A DNA stretch of 64,000 nucleotides from Syntrophomonadaceae bacterium (GCA_007121075.1 SKMK01000024.1:17813-81812), one strand, 5' to 3'. Shown: positions 17,967 to 26,100, counted from the first letter of the stretch. Translations and numbers: made by a program. Notes: generated by a model not told the origin, from the sequence alone.

Positions 17967-18605
17967 ATGTCGTGGAAAACTGCCAAGAGGCTTTGGGAAG
18001 CCAACCAGGATCTTGCCGAAGCCTGTTTGAATCACCCTTTTGTCCGGGGGATAGCAAGTGGTGATCTTTCCCGGGGAAGCTTTAAGTTTTATGTTGGCCA
18101 GGACGCTTTCTTCCTGGAGTCTTTTGCCCGGGCTTATGCTTTAGCCCTGGCCAAGGCACCAACCGGGACTTCGATCTATGCTTTTCGAGATCAACTTGAC
18201 GGAGTTCTTGATGAGCTGCGTTTGCATCAAACTTATGCTAAAAGGTGGGGGATCGAGTTGGCCCCGGAACCGGCCTCGGCAACCAGGTCTTACACCGATT
18301 TCCTGCTCAGAGTGGCCTGGAGCGAACCTGTTGAAAGTATTATGGCGGCAATGATGCCCTGTATGCGCCTTTATTCCTACCTGGGTCAACAGCTAGCCCC
18401 CCGGCTTAACCCGGACAGTCCCTACCGGGAGTGGGTTGACACTTACTCGGCTGATGATTTTGATTTACTGGCCGGCAAATTAGAGGATTTATACAATGAA
18501 CATTTGGGCCATGAGCAGCCCGCTACCCGGGCGGAAGGTTACTACCGCACTGCCATGAAACTGGAACTGGCTTTCTTTCAGCAGGCTTATGAATATTCCT
18601 TGTAA
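17967..18605 (+). CDS. tenA: TenA-family aminopyrimidine aminohydrolase / thiaminase II
   Basis: TenA hydrolyses 4-amino-5-aminomethyl-2-methylpyrimidine from degraded thiamine to the hydroxymethyl form for salvage. The catalytic Cys is kept in AAMMPCMRLYSYLG (about residue 133), so this is the TenA_C type. The C-terminal Glu lies in YRTAMKLELAFFQQAY. WEANQDLAEACLNHPFVRGI at the N-terminus and FYVGQDAFFLESFARAYALA are also family features. It has its own promoter and ribosome site (AAGGAGGGG) and lies about 9 kb from thiM-thiE, so it appears to be controlled separately. Confidence 0.88.
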   Translation: MSWKTAKRLWEANQDLAEACLNHPFVRGIASGDLSRGSFKFYVGQDAFFLESFARAYALALAKAPTGTSIYAFRDQLDGVLDELRLHQTYAKRWGIELAPEPASATRSYTDFLLRVAWSEPVESIMAAMMPCMRLYSYLGQQLAPRLNPDSPYREWVDTYSADDFDLLAGKLEDLYNEHLGHEQPATRAEGYYRTAMKLELAFFQQAYEYSL

Positions 18606-18609
18606 ATAA

Positions 18610-19812
18610 TTAACTTGTGGCTGTTTTTTCGCGCGGACCCAGCTTCGTTTCACCAGAAGAGATCAAGGCAAATCGTTCGCCTAAAGGTCCGATTACCGAA
18701 CATACTGCAACTGCGGCCAACTCAACTGCGGTTATAACCGGTGCAATATCGGGATAAGTTTTTTGGACAATGATCAGCAGTCCGATAGTCAAACCGGCCT
18801 TGGAAAACATGCCAAAACCAAGATATTTTTGGATTTTACGTTCTGCTCCGGCCAGCTTTGCTCCCAGGAAAGTGCCTCCCACCTTGCCAATGCCACGGGC
18901 CACTATATAGGCTGCTGTAATTAACCAGTTTTCTAGAAGGACATCAATACGCAAACTGGACCCGGCTAACAGGAAAAAAGCTATATAGACCGGAAGATCA
19001 ATGTCGTCGAACGTATGAACCAATTTTGCAGGACTGTGGTGCACATTGGCGATAAGGACTCCGGCCGTCATGTTGGCCAAAAGCGGTGATAAATGAAATA
19101 TTTGTGCTATACCGCTGTTTAATAACACGAAACCAATTAACAAAACCAGGATTTGAATTCTTCGATCCAAAAACCGGGCACAGATCAGAATTATCATGCC
19201 GCTGGCTGCCCCTAAAAGCAATGAGCCGGCAATTTCAACCAACGGCTCATAAAGAGACATAATTTCCAGTGTTCCTCCGCGCAGAAAAACTCCTGAAACC
19301 GCCATTACAATGGCGAAAAAGATCAGGCAGGCCGCATCTAAAAATGCCACTACCCCAAGTAGGGTCGTGGTAAACGGGCCCCTGGCCTGGTATTCTCTTA
19401 CATTAGCCATCGGAGATGCGGGGGCGGAGGCGGTAGCTATGGCTCCAAGGATCAGGGCTACCGGGATCGGAACATCAAACACAAAGTACATAATCGCGAA
19501 TACAACAATAGATGTTCCTACAACCTGGAGTATTGTAATTGCGGCTATCGAGCCAATGATGCTTTTCATTTTTTTGTACTCAAGCTCTCCGCCTATGGTG
19601 ATAGCGATCATGCCCAGGCCAAAAAGCTTGATTAGCTCAAATTCTTCGTTCAATTGTTCGGGAACAATGTGCAAAAGAGACGGGCTCATCAGGAGTCCAA
19701 CTACTATGAATCCTACAACCATCGGTGCTTTAACTTTTTGGGCCAATTTACCGCCCAGTAAACCAAGTAATATAATTAATGCTAAGCCTAAACTTTGCTG
19801 GTAAACAGGCAA
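18610..19812 (-). CDS. Cation:proton antiporter, CPA2 family (KefB/NapA-like)
   Basis: About 12 hydrophobic segments across 400 residues give the CPA2 monovalent cation/proton antiporter fold. The N-terminal LGLLGGKLAQKVKAPMVVGF is the usual TM1-TM2 region and GAIATASAPASPMANV is the discontinuous helix. The sixth segment reads VVAFLDAACLIFFA, so only one Asp of the usual NhaA/NapA DD pair is present. That suggests electroneutral exchange or a K+-type member. It has no C-terminal TrkA-N domain. It is the second gene of a pair with a PII-like regulator, 21 bases downstream of it. Confidence 0.85.
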   Translation of the reverse strand: MPVYQQSLGLALIILLGLLGGKLAQKVKAPMVVGFIVVGLLMSPSLLHIVPEQLNEEFELIKLFGLGMIAITIGGELEYKKMKSIIGSIAAITILQVVGTSIVVFAIMYFVFDVPIPVALILGAIATASAPASPMANVREYQARGPFTTTLLGVVAFLDAACLIFFAIVMAVSGVFLRGGTLEIMSLYEPLVEIAGSLLLGAASGMIILICARFLDRRIQILVLLIGFVLLNSGIAQIFHLSPLLANMTAGVLIANVHHSPAKLVHTFDDIDLPVYIAFFLLAGSSLRIDVLLENWLITAAYIVARGIGKVGGTFLGAKLAGAERKIQKYLGFGMFSKAGLTIGLLIIVQKTYPDIAPVITAVELAAVAVCSVIGPLGERFALISSGETKLGPREKTATS

Positions 19813-19833
19813 GACTATCTGCCTCCTAATATG

Positions 19834-20184
19834 TTATTGTTTGTTGTTAGGTGAAAAACCTTTCAGCCTGGCCAGGGGAAAAACACAAGCAATGCCTGTT
19901 CCCGGTTCATCAAAACTGCCTGTGATTTTTTCCACTTCCTGGACCGCCCGGTCGTATTGTTCCAGGCTTTCTACAACGGACAAAATGGTAGTATTATAGG
20001 GTCGGCACTGTTCGTAAATTAAAGATCTCAGTCCGCCTACTACCGGGCTTTCGCAGTTCATAAAAGTTTGCCCCATACCCCGGGAATCGAAGATAGTGGC
20101 TCCCCTGATCCCAATATTGTAGAACATCTCCAGTATTTCGTTAACTGTTTCTGTTTTGTTTATAACAATCACCATTAGATACAA
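19834..20184 (-). CDS. PII-like regulatory protein
   Basis: The 116-residue protein reads VIVINKTETVNEILEMFYNI and then GIRGATIFDSRGMGQTF, the first beta-alpha-beta unit of PII-fold proteins, followed by TTILSVVESLEQYDRAVQEV and GTGIACVFPL. The classical T-loop tyrosine motif is absent. PII-like proteins bind nucleotides and gate neighbouring transporters. Its position 21 bases upstream of a CPA2 antiporter suggests it controls that antiporter (inference). A TTG start at 20184 lies 7 bases after AAGGAGGGG, and an ATG nine bases on is too far from it. Confidence 0.65.
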   Translation of the reverse strand: MYLMVIVINKTETVNEILEMFYNIGIRGATIFDSRGMGQTFMNCESPVVGGLRSLIYEQCRPYNTTILSVVESLEQYDRAVQEVEKITGSFDEPGTGIACVFPLARLKGFSPNNKQ

Positions 20185-20339
20185 TAAGTGCCCCTCCTTT
20201 CATTAAATTCGATAGAAGCGCCATTTACACATGGTGGATGATGATCGAGTATTCAATTTCCTGTAAGTAATATCCTGCAAAAAATTGACTTAAGGGGATA
20301 GTATCTTTGCCAGATAAAAAAAGGAAAAGCCGGCGGGAA

Positions 20340-20370
20340 ATAAAATAAAGCCGGCGTTTAAGCCGGCTTA
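20340..20370 (-). terminator. Rho-independent terminator of the cold-shock gene
   Basis: On the minus strand AAGCCGGC and GCCGGCTT form an 8-bp stem with a 6-base loop, followed by TATTTTATTT. It is placed about 45 bases after the csp stop at 20411. Confidence 0.75.
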
Positions 20371-20410
20371 TTAAGTAAGATTAATATTTCTAGTATTGGG
20401 GATAAACCTA

Positions 20411-20608
20411 TTAGAGCTTTACTACATTTGTAGCTTGCGGGCCCCGGTCGGCTTCGATTACCTCGAATTCAACTTGTTGGCCTTCCTCTAATGTTTTGAA
20501 CCCTTCTTCCTGGATAGCAGAGTAATGAACGAAAACATCATTACCATCTTCTTTTTCGATAAAACCGTACCCTTTTTCAGGGTTAAACCACTTAACACTG
20601 CCTTGCAT
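20411..20608 (-). CDS. Cold-shock protein (CspA family)
   Basis: The 65-residue protein begins [20 protein letters not shown], which contains the RNP-1 motif KGYGFI. RNP-2 (DVFVHYSAI) follows, and it ends [11 protein letters not shown]. Cold-shock proteins bind single-stranded RNA and DNA. The ATG at 20608 is preceded by AGGAGG, 12 bases upstream. A longer frame reaching to 20689 would add 27 residues with no family match and is rejected. A long upstream leader with a large inverted repeat is noted separately. Confidence 0.95.
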   Translation of the reverse strand: MQGSVKWFNPEKGYGFIEKEDGNDVFVHYSAIQEEGFKTLEEGQQVEFEVIEADRGPQATNVVKL

Positions 20609-20989
20609 TAAATAATAACCTCCTAAAATATAGCCCTCAGGGGCGTTCGTTGTATGATAAACAATAACATAAATATGATGAGGAAGCAAGGGCTATGGCC
20701 TGCTCAAGCCATTTGCGCTGTAGGTAATAATTGCTTTAAAAAAGCTAGTTGCCCCAATGTCAAAGATCGCAAATGGCTCTGTTCATCAATATTTTATGTA
20801 GATGAAGGCCATGGTTTTATAAAAAGCTCCAGATGGGAGGAAATATTGTTCAGAGCTATAATTAAATAAGTCATAATTGTTTAAGTGATCCAGTTAAGCC
20901 TGTATAATTGTGTAACTTAGAGCCACTTCTTCTCACCTTTGGTTAGAATGTAATTGACGAAAAAAACCTAACTGAGAGGAGATTTGAAA
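20609..20989 (-). promoter_or_regulatory. Long leader/intergenic region upstream of csp with nested inverted repeat
   Basis: This 380-base gene-free stretch contains AGCCATTTGCG (20707-20717) and its exact reverse complement CGCAAATGGCT (20768-20778). They enclose a second small hairpin, GCTTT...AAAGC, at about 20733-20745. If transcribed with csp it would be a folded 5' leader, a common site of cold-shock mRNA control. No reading frame with a good ribosome site is seen. Confidence 0.4.
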
Positions 20990-21095
20990 TGGCTCAATAC
21001 CAGGTTACAGTACATTTAAAAAATTTACATCAACTTTTATGGCTAATTCAAAAGATTCAGGAATGTCAGCGTTGCTAAAAACAGTATTGAAAAAG
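20990..21095 (+). pseudogene. IS256-family transposase N-terminal stub
   Basis: An ATG at 20990 behind AGAGGAG starts MAQYQVTV and then LHQLL. A one-base shift continues LANSKDSGMSALLKTVL. This is the conserved start of mutator-type (IS256) transposases. The rest of the transposase (DDE domain) is absent, since the racemase gene begins at 21106. It is a degraded element end; no terminal inverted repeats could be paired by eye. Confidence 0.65.
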
Positions 21096-21105
21096 GGAGG
21101 TCCTT

Positions 21106-21804
21106 ATGAAAACAATTGGCATGCTGGGAGGAATGAGCTGGGAATCGACTCTGAGCTATTACCGCGTGGTTAATGAAGGTGTTAAAGAAGCCCTGGGAGG
21201 ACTTCATTCCGCAAAAGTGGTTCTCTACAGTGTTGACTTTGCCGAAATTGAAATGCTGCAGCACAGGGGGGACTGGGAAAAGACGGCTGAAATACTGGCA
21301 GAAGCTGCCGTGTCTGTGGAAAAGGCGGGTGCAGATCTTTTAATAATCTGCACCAATACCATGCATATTGTCACCCCAAAGATCGAGAAAGCCATCACAA
21401 TTCCGCTTCTCCATATTGCTGATGCGACCGCTGACACTTTAAAAAAGGACGGGATTAACCGGGTCGGCCTTCTGGGGACCAGGTTTACCATGGAACAGCC
21501 CTTTTACAGAAACCGGCTGGAAGAGAAGTTTAATATTGAAGTTATAGTCCCAAATGAGGAAGAGCGCAGGATTGTCCATGATGTCATCTACCGGGAGCTT
21601 TGTCTCGGGAAAGTCAGGGAAGAATCAAAGGAACGATTTCTTGCTATAATAGACGGCCTGGAGAAGCAAGGTGCGGAAGCGGTAATCTTAGGCTGTACGG
21701 AAATTGCTCTTCTGGTAAACCAAGATGATACCGGGGTACCACTTTATGATACCGCGGTTATCCACGCTAAAAAGGCGGTCGAAATGGCCCTGGAAAGAGC
21801 TTGA
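21106..21804 (+). CDS. Aspartate/glutamate racemase family protein (YgeA-like amino-acid racemase)
   Basis: The 232-residue cofactor-independent racemase opens KTIGMLGGMSWESTLSYYR, almost the E. coli YgeA start. It has the two catalytic cysteines in IICTNTMHIV (about residue 84) and ILGCTEIALL (about 198). YgeA-type enzymes interconvert D and L forms of several amino acids such as homoserine. It has an AAAGGGAGG ribosome site. It stands between a transposase stub and purC and is not obviously in an operon with either. Confidence 0.9.
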   Translation: MKTIGMLGGMSWESTLSYYRVVNEGVKEALGGLHSAKVVLYSVDFAEIEMLQHRGDWEKTAEILAEAAVSVEKAGADLLIICTNTMHIVTPKIEKAITIPLLHIADATADTLKKDGINRVGLLGTRFTMEQPFYRNRLEEKFNIEVIVPNEEERRIVHDVIYRELCLGKVREESKERFLAIIDGLEKQGAEAVILGCTEIALLVNQDDTGVPLYDTAVIHAKKAVEMALERA

Positions 21805-21914
21805 ATAGTTTTATAATTCCATGGGGCAGGACTAAAAGCTTGAACAGCGAAATGTTTGTTTTAAATGTTTATCTCTAAATTTTTCCACGCTTAACGGTTA
21901 AGGAGGTTATATTG

Positions 21915-22601
21915 ATGAAGATGGTCTATGAGGGTAAAACCAAAGATGTTTTTGAGTTGGAGGACGGCAACTACCTCTTACAATTCAAAGATGATGTTAC
22001 CGGGGAAGAGGGAGTATTCGATCCCGGCGCCAACAGGGTAGGACTTACTATCGAAGGGGCCGGCAGGGCGGGCCTGCGTCTTTCAAAAATGTTTTTCGAA
22101 CTACTGCAAGAAAGGGGTATTCCCACCCATTATGTTGAGGCCGACCCGGAAAAGGCAACCATGACGGTTAAACCGGCTCAACCTTTCGGCAACGGGATTG
22201 AAGTAATTTGCCGTTTTAAAGCGGTGGGAAGTTTCATGCGCCGTTACGGCATGTATGTGCGGGAAGGCCAATCCCTGGACAGGTTTATTGAATTTACTCT
22301 AAAAGATGACGATCGCGGAGACCCACCCATCACCGAAGATTGTTTGGCCACACTTGGGCTCTTGTCCGAGGAGGAGTGCGAGACAATTAAAAAGTTAACC
22401 CGGGAAATATGCACCATCATCAAAGATGAGCTGGAGGAAAAGGGCATTGAGCTTTATGATATTAAACTTGAATTCGGACGGTTGAAAGAAGACGGCCTGA
22501 TTGTTTTGGTTGACGAAATATCAGGCGGTAATATGAGGGCCTACAAGGATGGTGAGCGTCTCGAGCCCCTGGAGCTGGAAAAGGCCCTGCTCAGCGGATG
22601 A
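21915..22601 (+). CDS. purC: Divergent SAICAR synthetase-like protein (PurC family)
   Basis: PurC joins aspartate to CAIR in purine synthesis. The start VYEGKTKDVFEL, the fold around LLQFKDDVTGEEG, EVICRFKAVGSFMRRYG, DDRGDPPITEDCLATLGL and YDIKLEFGRLKEDGLIVLVDEI all match the family. It departs from usual PurC at the final DEIS-PD-x-x-R-x-W motif, which reads DEISGGNMRAYKDG. The common ATAF/N-x-x-K stretch is DVTGEEGVFDPGAN. The gene is alone, with no pur neighbours. It may be a second, specialised paralogue; classical activity is likely but unproven. The ATG at 21915 is 7 bases after AAGGAGGTT. Confidence 0.75.
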   Translation: MKMVYEGKTKDVFELEDGNYLLQFKDDVTGEEGVFDPGANRVGLTIEGAGRAGLRLSKMFFELLQERGIPTHYVEADPEKATMTVKPAQPFGNGIEVICRFKAVGSFMRRYGMYVREGQSLDRFIEFTLKDDDRGDPPITEDCLATLGLLSEEECETIKKLTREICTIIKDELEEKGIELYDIKLEFGRLKEDGLIVLVDEISGGNMRAYKDGERLEPLELEKALLSG

Positions 22602-22690
22602 TGGGTAACGCCGAATTAAGTAAGGCGGTTGTGATATTTTTGATATGCGGTTGTGATTCCTGGCAAGAAATGTTTTAGGGTAGTTTTAAA

Positions 22691-22721
22691 GAAACCAGGG
22701 GAAAGGTTTTCCCCTGGTTTC
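22691..22721. terminator. Bidirectional terminator between purC-like and secreted-protein genes
   Basis: GAAACCAGGGGAAA (22691-22704) pairs with TTTTCCCCTGGTTTC (22707-22721) around a two-base gap, a very stable hairpin. It lies between convergent genes and can serve both. Confidence 0.7.
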
Positions 22722-22770
22722 TTGCAGGTGCATTTAGAGGCTTATAGCGATATTCCTTTACCAGGAATTT

Positions 22771-23292
22771 TTAAAACAGGACATGCCACGCTGGAAGTGC
22801 AGCCTTGCCGGGCGCTAAATTATCCATCGAAAAAGTTTCTATAATCTCCGCTTTTCCTTCCACGACCATGTCTTCATATACATAACCGTGCGACCACTGG
22901 CTGCTGATATCAATATACCGCCTGGTAGTGCCTCCCGTGGTACTGGCTTCCTGCTCAATATGGAAATAATCTCCCACGTAGTCTTCGCCTTTTACCACTT
23001 CCGGCTGACCTTCTTCGTCCAGCTTGATCCCGAAGGCGTCTTTTTTGACTTCATAGGTAGTGCCTTCTTTGACCTTTTCGTCATAAGACCCGTAGGCTGC
23101 CTCAAAATCTTGTTTCAACCTGCCTTCTTCTCCGGGCTCTGCTTCAACCTGGACGGCCCAGATCTGATCGCTTACAGCTTCTTTTTTCCCCTCTTGAAAG
23201 CTGATGGTAGAACTTACAGTAAACCCGGTTGTGAAAAGTGCGATCCAGCATATTGTTATTGCCATCAGATTAAATTTATTATTACTTTTCAT
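22771..23292 (-). CDS. Secreted protein with a small module shared with the gene at 45822
   Basis: This 173-residue protein has a signal peptide (about residues 8-30), a variable region (35-105) and a C-terminal module (109-162). The module reads HIEQEASTTGGTTRRYIDIS, then WSHGYVYEDMVVEGKAEI and ETFSMDNLAPG. The same module occurs in the product of 45822-46331, and both proteins end in Trp-x-x-Leu-Phe. No named family is recognised. The start ATG has a GGAG site and the gene has its own consensus-like promoter. It probably acts outside the membrane. Confidence 0.75.
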   Translation of the reverse strand: MKSNNKFNLMAITICWIALFTTGFTVSSTISFQEGKKEAVSDQIWAVQVEAEPGEEGRLKQDFEAAYGSYDEKVKEGTTYEVKKDAFGIKLDEEGQPEVVKGEDYVGDYFHIEQEASTTGGTTRRYIDISSQWSHGYVYEDMVVEGKAEIIETFSMDNLAPGKAALPAWHVLF

Positions 23293-23367
23293 AATCCTAA
23301 GATCTCCTTATTTTTAAGCCTGGACACAGCATTTTCAGATCTCCGCTTGCCTTCTTTTTCGCTTTGA

Positions 23368-23396
23368 AATTAACATATAGAATTATGTTATGTCAA
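23368..23396 (-). promoter_or_regulatory. Promoter with an overlapping dyad, for the secreted-protein gene
   Basis: On the minus strand TTGACA (23396-23391) is followed at 17 bases by TTAATT (23373-23368). The spacer holds the dyad TAACATA-N6-TATGTTA (23371-23390), a likely operator. The start codon is 76 bases downstream. Confidence 0.5.
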
Positions 23397-23573
23397 TTTC
23401 CATCGCCGGCGGTATTTGGCGTTTTAGCCCCCGGTACAGTTTAATTCGCGGGTTTTTAGATACTTACATAACGGAAGGATAAAGGGTTAGTTTGCCATCG
23501 TTTGGGTAAGAATATAAAATAAATACAGGTTATATTAGCTTTAACCCGGATCATAAAGGAGGATAGAGCAGGT

Positions 23574-23837
23574 TTGTCCAGGAAAAGTCATACTCTTGAT
23601 TTACATCCCATTTACAATAAGGGAGATAAGATTGATGCTGCGCTGGAGCAGGCAATGAATGATGCCGAAGAAGCGAAGGCCAGCGAACTGGAGATAATCT
23701 GCGGCAAAGGAAGCGGACAGTTAAAGAAACGGGTCCTCCGGTTTCTTGATCGTAAAGATATTCGGGCCCGCTATCGCCGCCTGAAAAAGGACCCTGATGA
23801 TTTTGGCCGGGTTTTTGTATATTTTAAGTGGAAATGA
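23574..23837 (+). CDS. Smr-domain protein (small MutS-related)
   Basis: The 87-residue protein is a stand-alone Smr domain, with TLDLHPIYN at the start (LDLH), a helix of Ala and Glu residues, and IICGKGSGQLKKRVLRFL containing the GxGxL loop. It ends GRVFVYFKWK. Smr domains nick branched or other DNA and some act on RNA of stalled ribosomes. The TTG start is 10 bases after AAAGGAGG. It may be co-transcribed with the BKACE gene, 118 bases downstream. Confidence 0.85.
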   Translation: MSRKSHTLDLHPIYNKGDKIDAALEQAMNDAEEAKASELEIICGKGSGQLKKRVLRFLDRKDIRARYRRLKKDPDDFGRVFVYFKWK

Positions 23838-23955
23838 CCCCGGCGCTATGGAAAGAGATGCTGTTTGGGTTTTTCGTCCCGGCCCGGGCTCCAGCTTTTT
23901 TATACTTTCTTGATTAGAACGGCCTTACAAAATGAAATGGAGGAAGATCTTATTT

Positions 23956-24777
23956 ATGACCGAGAAGACGATCATTACTGTTGCCCCTACAGGGAACGTG
24001 CCCACGCAGGATCTTAACCCCCATACCCCTGTAACTACGGAAGAGATAGTCCAGGATATTTATCGCTGTTACCTGGAAGGCGCCTCTGTAGCCCATGTCC
24101 ATGCCCGGGATGAAAAGGGTTGCCCCACAGCGGATCCTGATGTGTTTGAAGAGATCATCGAAGGGGTCAGGCAGAAATGCGATATTATTATTCAGCTTTC
24201 AACCGGGGCCAGGGGAGGAAGCTATGAAGAAAGGGGCCATTGTGTCGAACTTAAGCCAGAGATGGCCAGTTTGACCACCGGGTCTTCAAACTTCCCCGGA
24301 GCTGTAAATTATAATCCACCGGATTTAATCGAAAATTTGGCCCGTAAAATGTTTGAGGCAGGAGTTAAACCGGAGCTGGAAATATTTGACCTGGCCATGA
24401 TCGACGGCGCCCTGAATTTATTAAAAAAAGGGTTGCTGAAAGAGCCTCTGCATTTTAATCTGGTCCTGAATGTGCCCGGCTCGCTGAAAGGAACCCCGAA
24501 AAACCTTTTTATACTCAAGGAAAGTTTGCCTCCGCAGTGCACCTGGACTGTTTCGGCCATTGGCAAAAGTCATAAAAATCTAATGGCCCTGGCTTTGGTC
24601 CTTGACGGCAATGTAAGGGTGGGCATTGAAGATGTGATCGAACTGGAAAAAGGAAAGCCGGCAAGCAATTTAGAGCTGGTCAGGAATGTTAAAGAAATAG
24701 CTAAAGTGCTGGGCAAAGACATAGCCTCTCCTTCCGAAGCCAGGGAAATATTAAATCTGGGCAAAGGTGCTCGGTGA
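23956..24777 (+). CDS. Beta-keto acid cleavage enzyme (BKACE, DUF849 family)
   Basis: BKACE enzymes condense a beta-keto acid with acetyl-CoA in a retro-Claisen type reaction, as in 3-keto-5-aminohexanoate cleavage of lysine fermentation. The zinc-binding VAHVHARD (about residues 40-47 of this start) and the TGGS-like TTGSSNFPG are seen, along with ELEIFDLAMI and NLVLNVPGSLKGTP. The substrate cannot be read from the sequence. GGAGG at 23939 and the family N-terminus (TIITVAPTG) favour the ATG at 23956; an upstream ATG at 23932 would add eight unlikely residues. A hairpin follows. Confidence 0.9.
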   Translation: MTEKTIITVAPTGNVPTQDLNPHTPVTTEEIVQDIYRCYLEGASVAHVHARDEKGCPTADPDVFEEIIEGVRQKCDIIIQLSTGARGGSYEERGHCVELKPEMASLTTGSSNFPGAVNYNPPDLIENLARKMFEAGVKPELEIFDLAMIDGALNLLKKGLLKEPLHFNLVLNVPGSLKGTPKNLFILKESLPPQCTWTVSAIGKSHKNLMALALVLDGNVRVGIEDVIELEKGKPASNLELVRNVKEIAKVLGKDIASPSEAREILNLGKGAR

Positions 24778-25166
24778 AATTTGCGCCGGATACAACGCGA
24801 GAGTAGATGGAAGCAGTACGCCTGATTAATCGTTTCCTCCAATTAAAAAAGTGCTTAAAAATGGGCAAGAACTTCAACTTTGCCGACCGGGAAAAAGAAA
24901 TTAAAAAGAGATAGCCTCTTGCCGCAATATCCCTGTGGAGGCCGCTTCCGTAGCCCGGGAAAGCGGTTTCTTTTAGGCACCTTGTAGAATTCAGCTCATT
25001 TTGCAAAAATCCTCTTAAACATTTGGACTGACAAATATATTTCAAATAGCACCAGGAGAGCTCCTGAAAATTTTTCAGGCGAGAGGCTGAATATAAGGTG
25101 CAACGTGAAAAGGGGTAAAGGGATTGACAAAGCAGGGGTAAAACTAAAGAACAGTGTTTCTCTTCT
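24778..25166. other. Gene-poor intergenic region with two hairpins
   Basis: This 389-base stretch has a hairpin (CCGCTT at 24942 with AAGCGG at 24961, followed by TTTCTTTT) that probably terminates the BKACE transcript. Farther on, CAAAGCAGGGG (25128-25138) is exactly complementary to CCCCTGCTTTG (25177-25187) at the 3' end of the next minus-strand gene, with a second inner pairing between them. A 35-codon frame at 24807 lacks a ribosome site and is not claimed. Confidence 0.45.
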
Positions 25167-26072
25167 TTATTCTGCTCCCCTGCTTTGTTTAAGGATGTGA
25201 TCTTTTAAAAACAAGTGGGCTTTTTCAATTAATTTAAGGTAGGATTGGCTTAACCCTTCGCTGTTTTTATGGGAATGCTCAAGAAAGAAAGGAAAAGTGT
25301 GCAGAGGGGTTTGAAAAACTTCTTTTAAGGTGGCGGAAACTTTTTCCCGGCGGTCCAGTGCTTTTGTTTTTCCACCGTAAAAGTCTTCTTGCTCGTTAAA
25401 ACCGAAGTCGTCTATAAGTAATATTTGTTTATACAACCCCGGGCCAAGGAAAGCTCCGAGGATATCCCAGAATTCTTTAGTTGACTTGTGGCAGCCCAGG
25501 TCAGCTGAGGTGGCGACAAAAAACCTCTCCTGTCTCAGGGCTTGATCCAGTGGGGCTGCCTTTAAGTCAATTTTAAAGAGCTCGTTGATAATATGTCCTG
25601 TGGCCTCGGCATAATGATCGGTGGCGATGGTAGTATCCGTATCTTTCCGGCTGTTAAGAAATTCTAAAGCCGGAGCCCAGCGCGGATCAACCAGGGAGTA
25701 GGAAAAGTAGGCGTTAACAAAATGGGAAACCGCTTCCCTGATCTTTCCGGGCACCGGTTCATGTCCATTTTTGCTTAAGTACCGTTCAACCTGTTCGGTT
25801 AAAACTTCTACATAACCCCTCTGGGTGGTGCTTCCTTCTTCCCAGGTTGGTTCCACCAGTTCATTCCAGAGAGTTTTGGGATCAGTTATGCCCATATTGG
25901 CCAGCCCGCTGTTATTCAGAGCCTGGCGGATAGTTTTATTTTTGCCGAACAAAACAGCTCCAAGGCTAAGAGTTCCGGAAAAATCAAAGATCACCAGGGT
26001 GCTGCGGTCAATAGCTTTGGTTGTGAAGCCTGTGCTGTTTTCTCTCATTGTGGCAATCGCACCTTTCTCCAT
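25167..26072 (-). CDS. HAD-like hydrolase of unknown substrate
   Basis: The 301-residue protein opens its core with TLVIFDFSGTLSLGAVLF, a HAD motif I in which the second Asp (general acid) is replaced by Ser (DFSGT instead of DxDGT). Motif II-like TDTTIATDHYAEATGHII and motif IV-like ILLIDDFGFNEQE follow. The intervening region is a large helical cap. Loss of the second Asp argues against ordinary phosphatase chemistry; it could be a phosphonatase- or dehalogenase-like member. It lies upstream of thiE with 28 bases between, on the same strand and at the end of that transcript. This ORF probably shares the thiM-thiE transcript. Confidence 0.65.
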   Translation of the reverse strand: MEKGAIATMRENSTGFTTKAIDRSTLVIFDFSGTLSLGAVLFGKNKTIRQALNNSGLANMGITDPKTLWNELVEPTWEEGSTTQRGYVEVLTEQVERYLSKNGHEPVPGKIREAVSHFVNAYFSYSLVDPRWAPALEFLNSRKDTDTTIATDHYAEATGHIINELFKIDLKAAPLDQALRQERFFVATSADLGCHKSTKEFWDILGAFLGPGLYKQILLIDDFGFNEQEDFYGGKTKALDRREKVSATLKEVFQTPLHTFPFFLEHSHKNSEGLSQSYLKLIEKAHLFLKDHILKQSRGAE

Positions 26073-26100
26073 CCATGTATTACCAGGCCCTGCTTTAGTT

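Noticed and set aside
20609..20689. 27-residue N-terminal extension of the cold-shock protein
   Set aside because: The family start MQGSVKWFN at 20608 is preceded by AGGAGG; the extension has no match.
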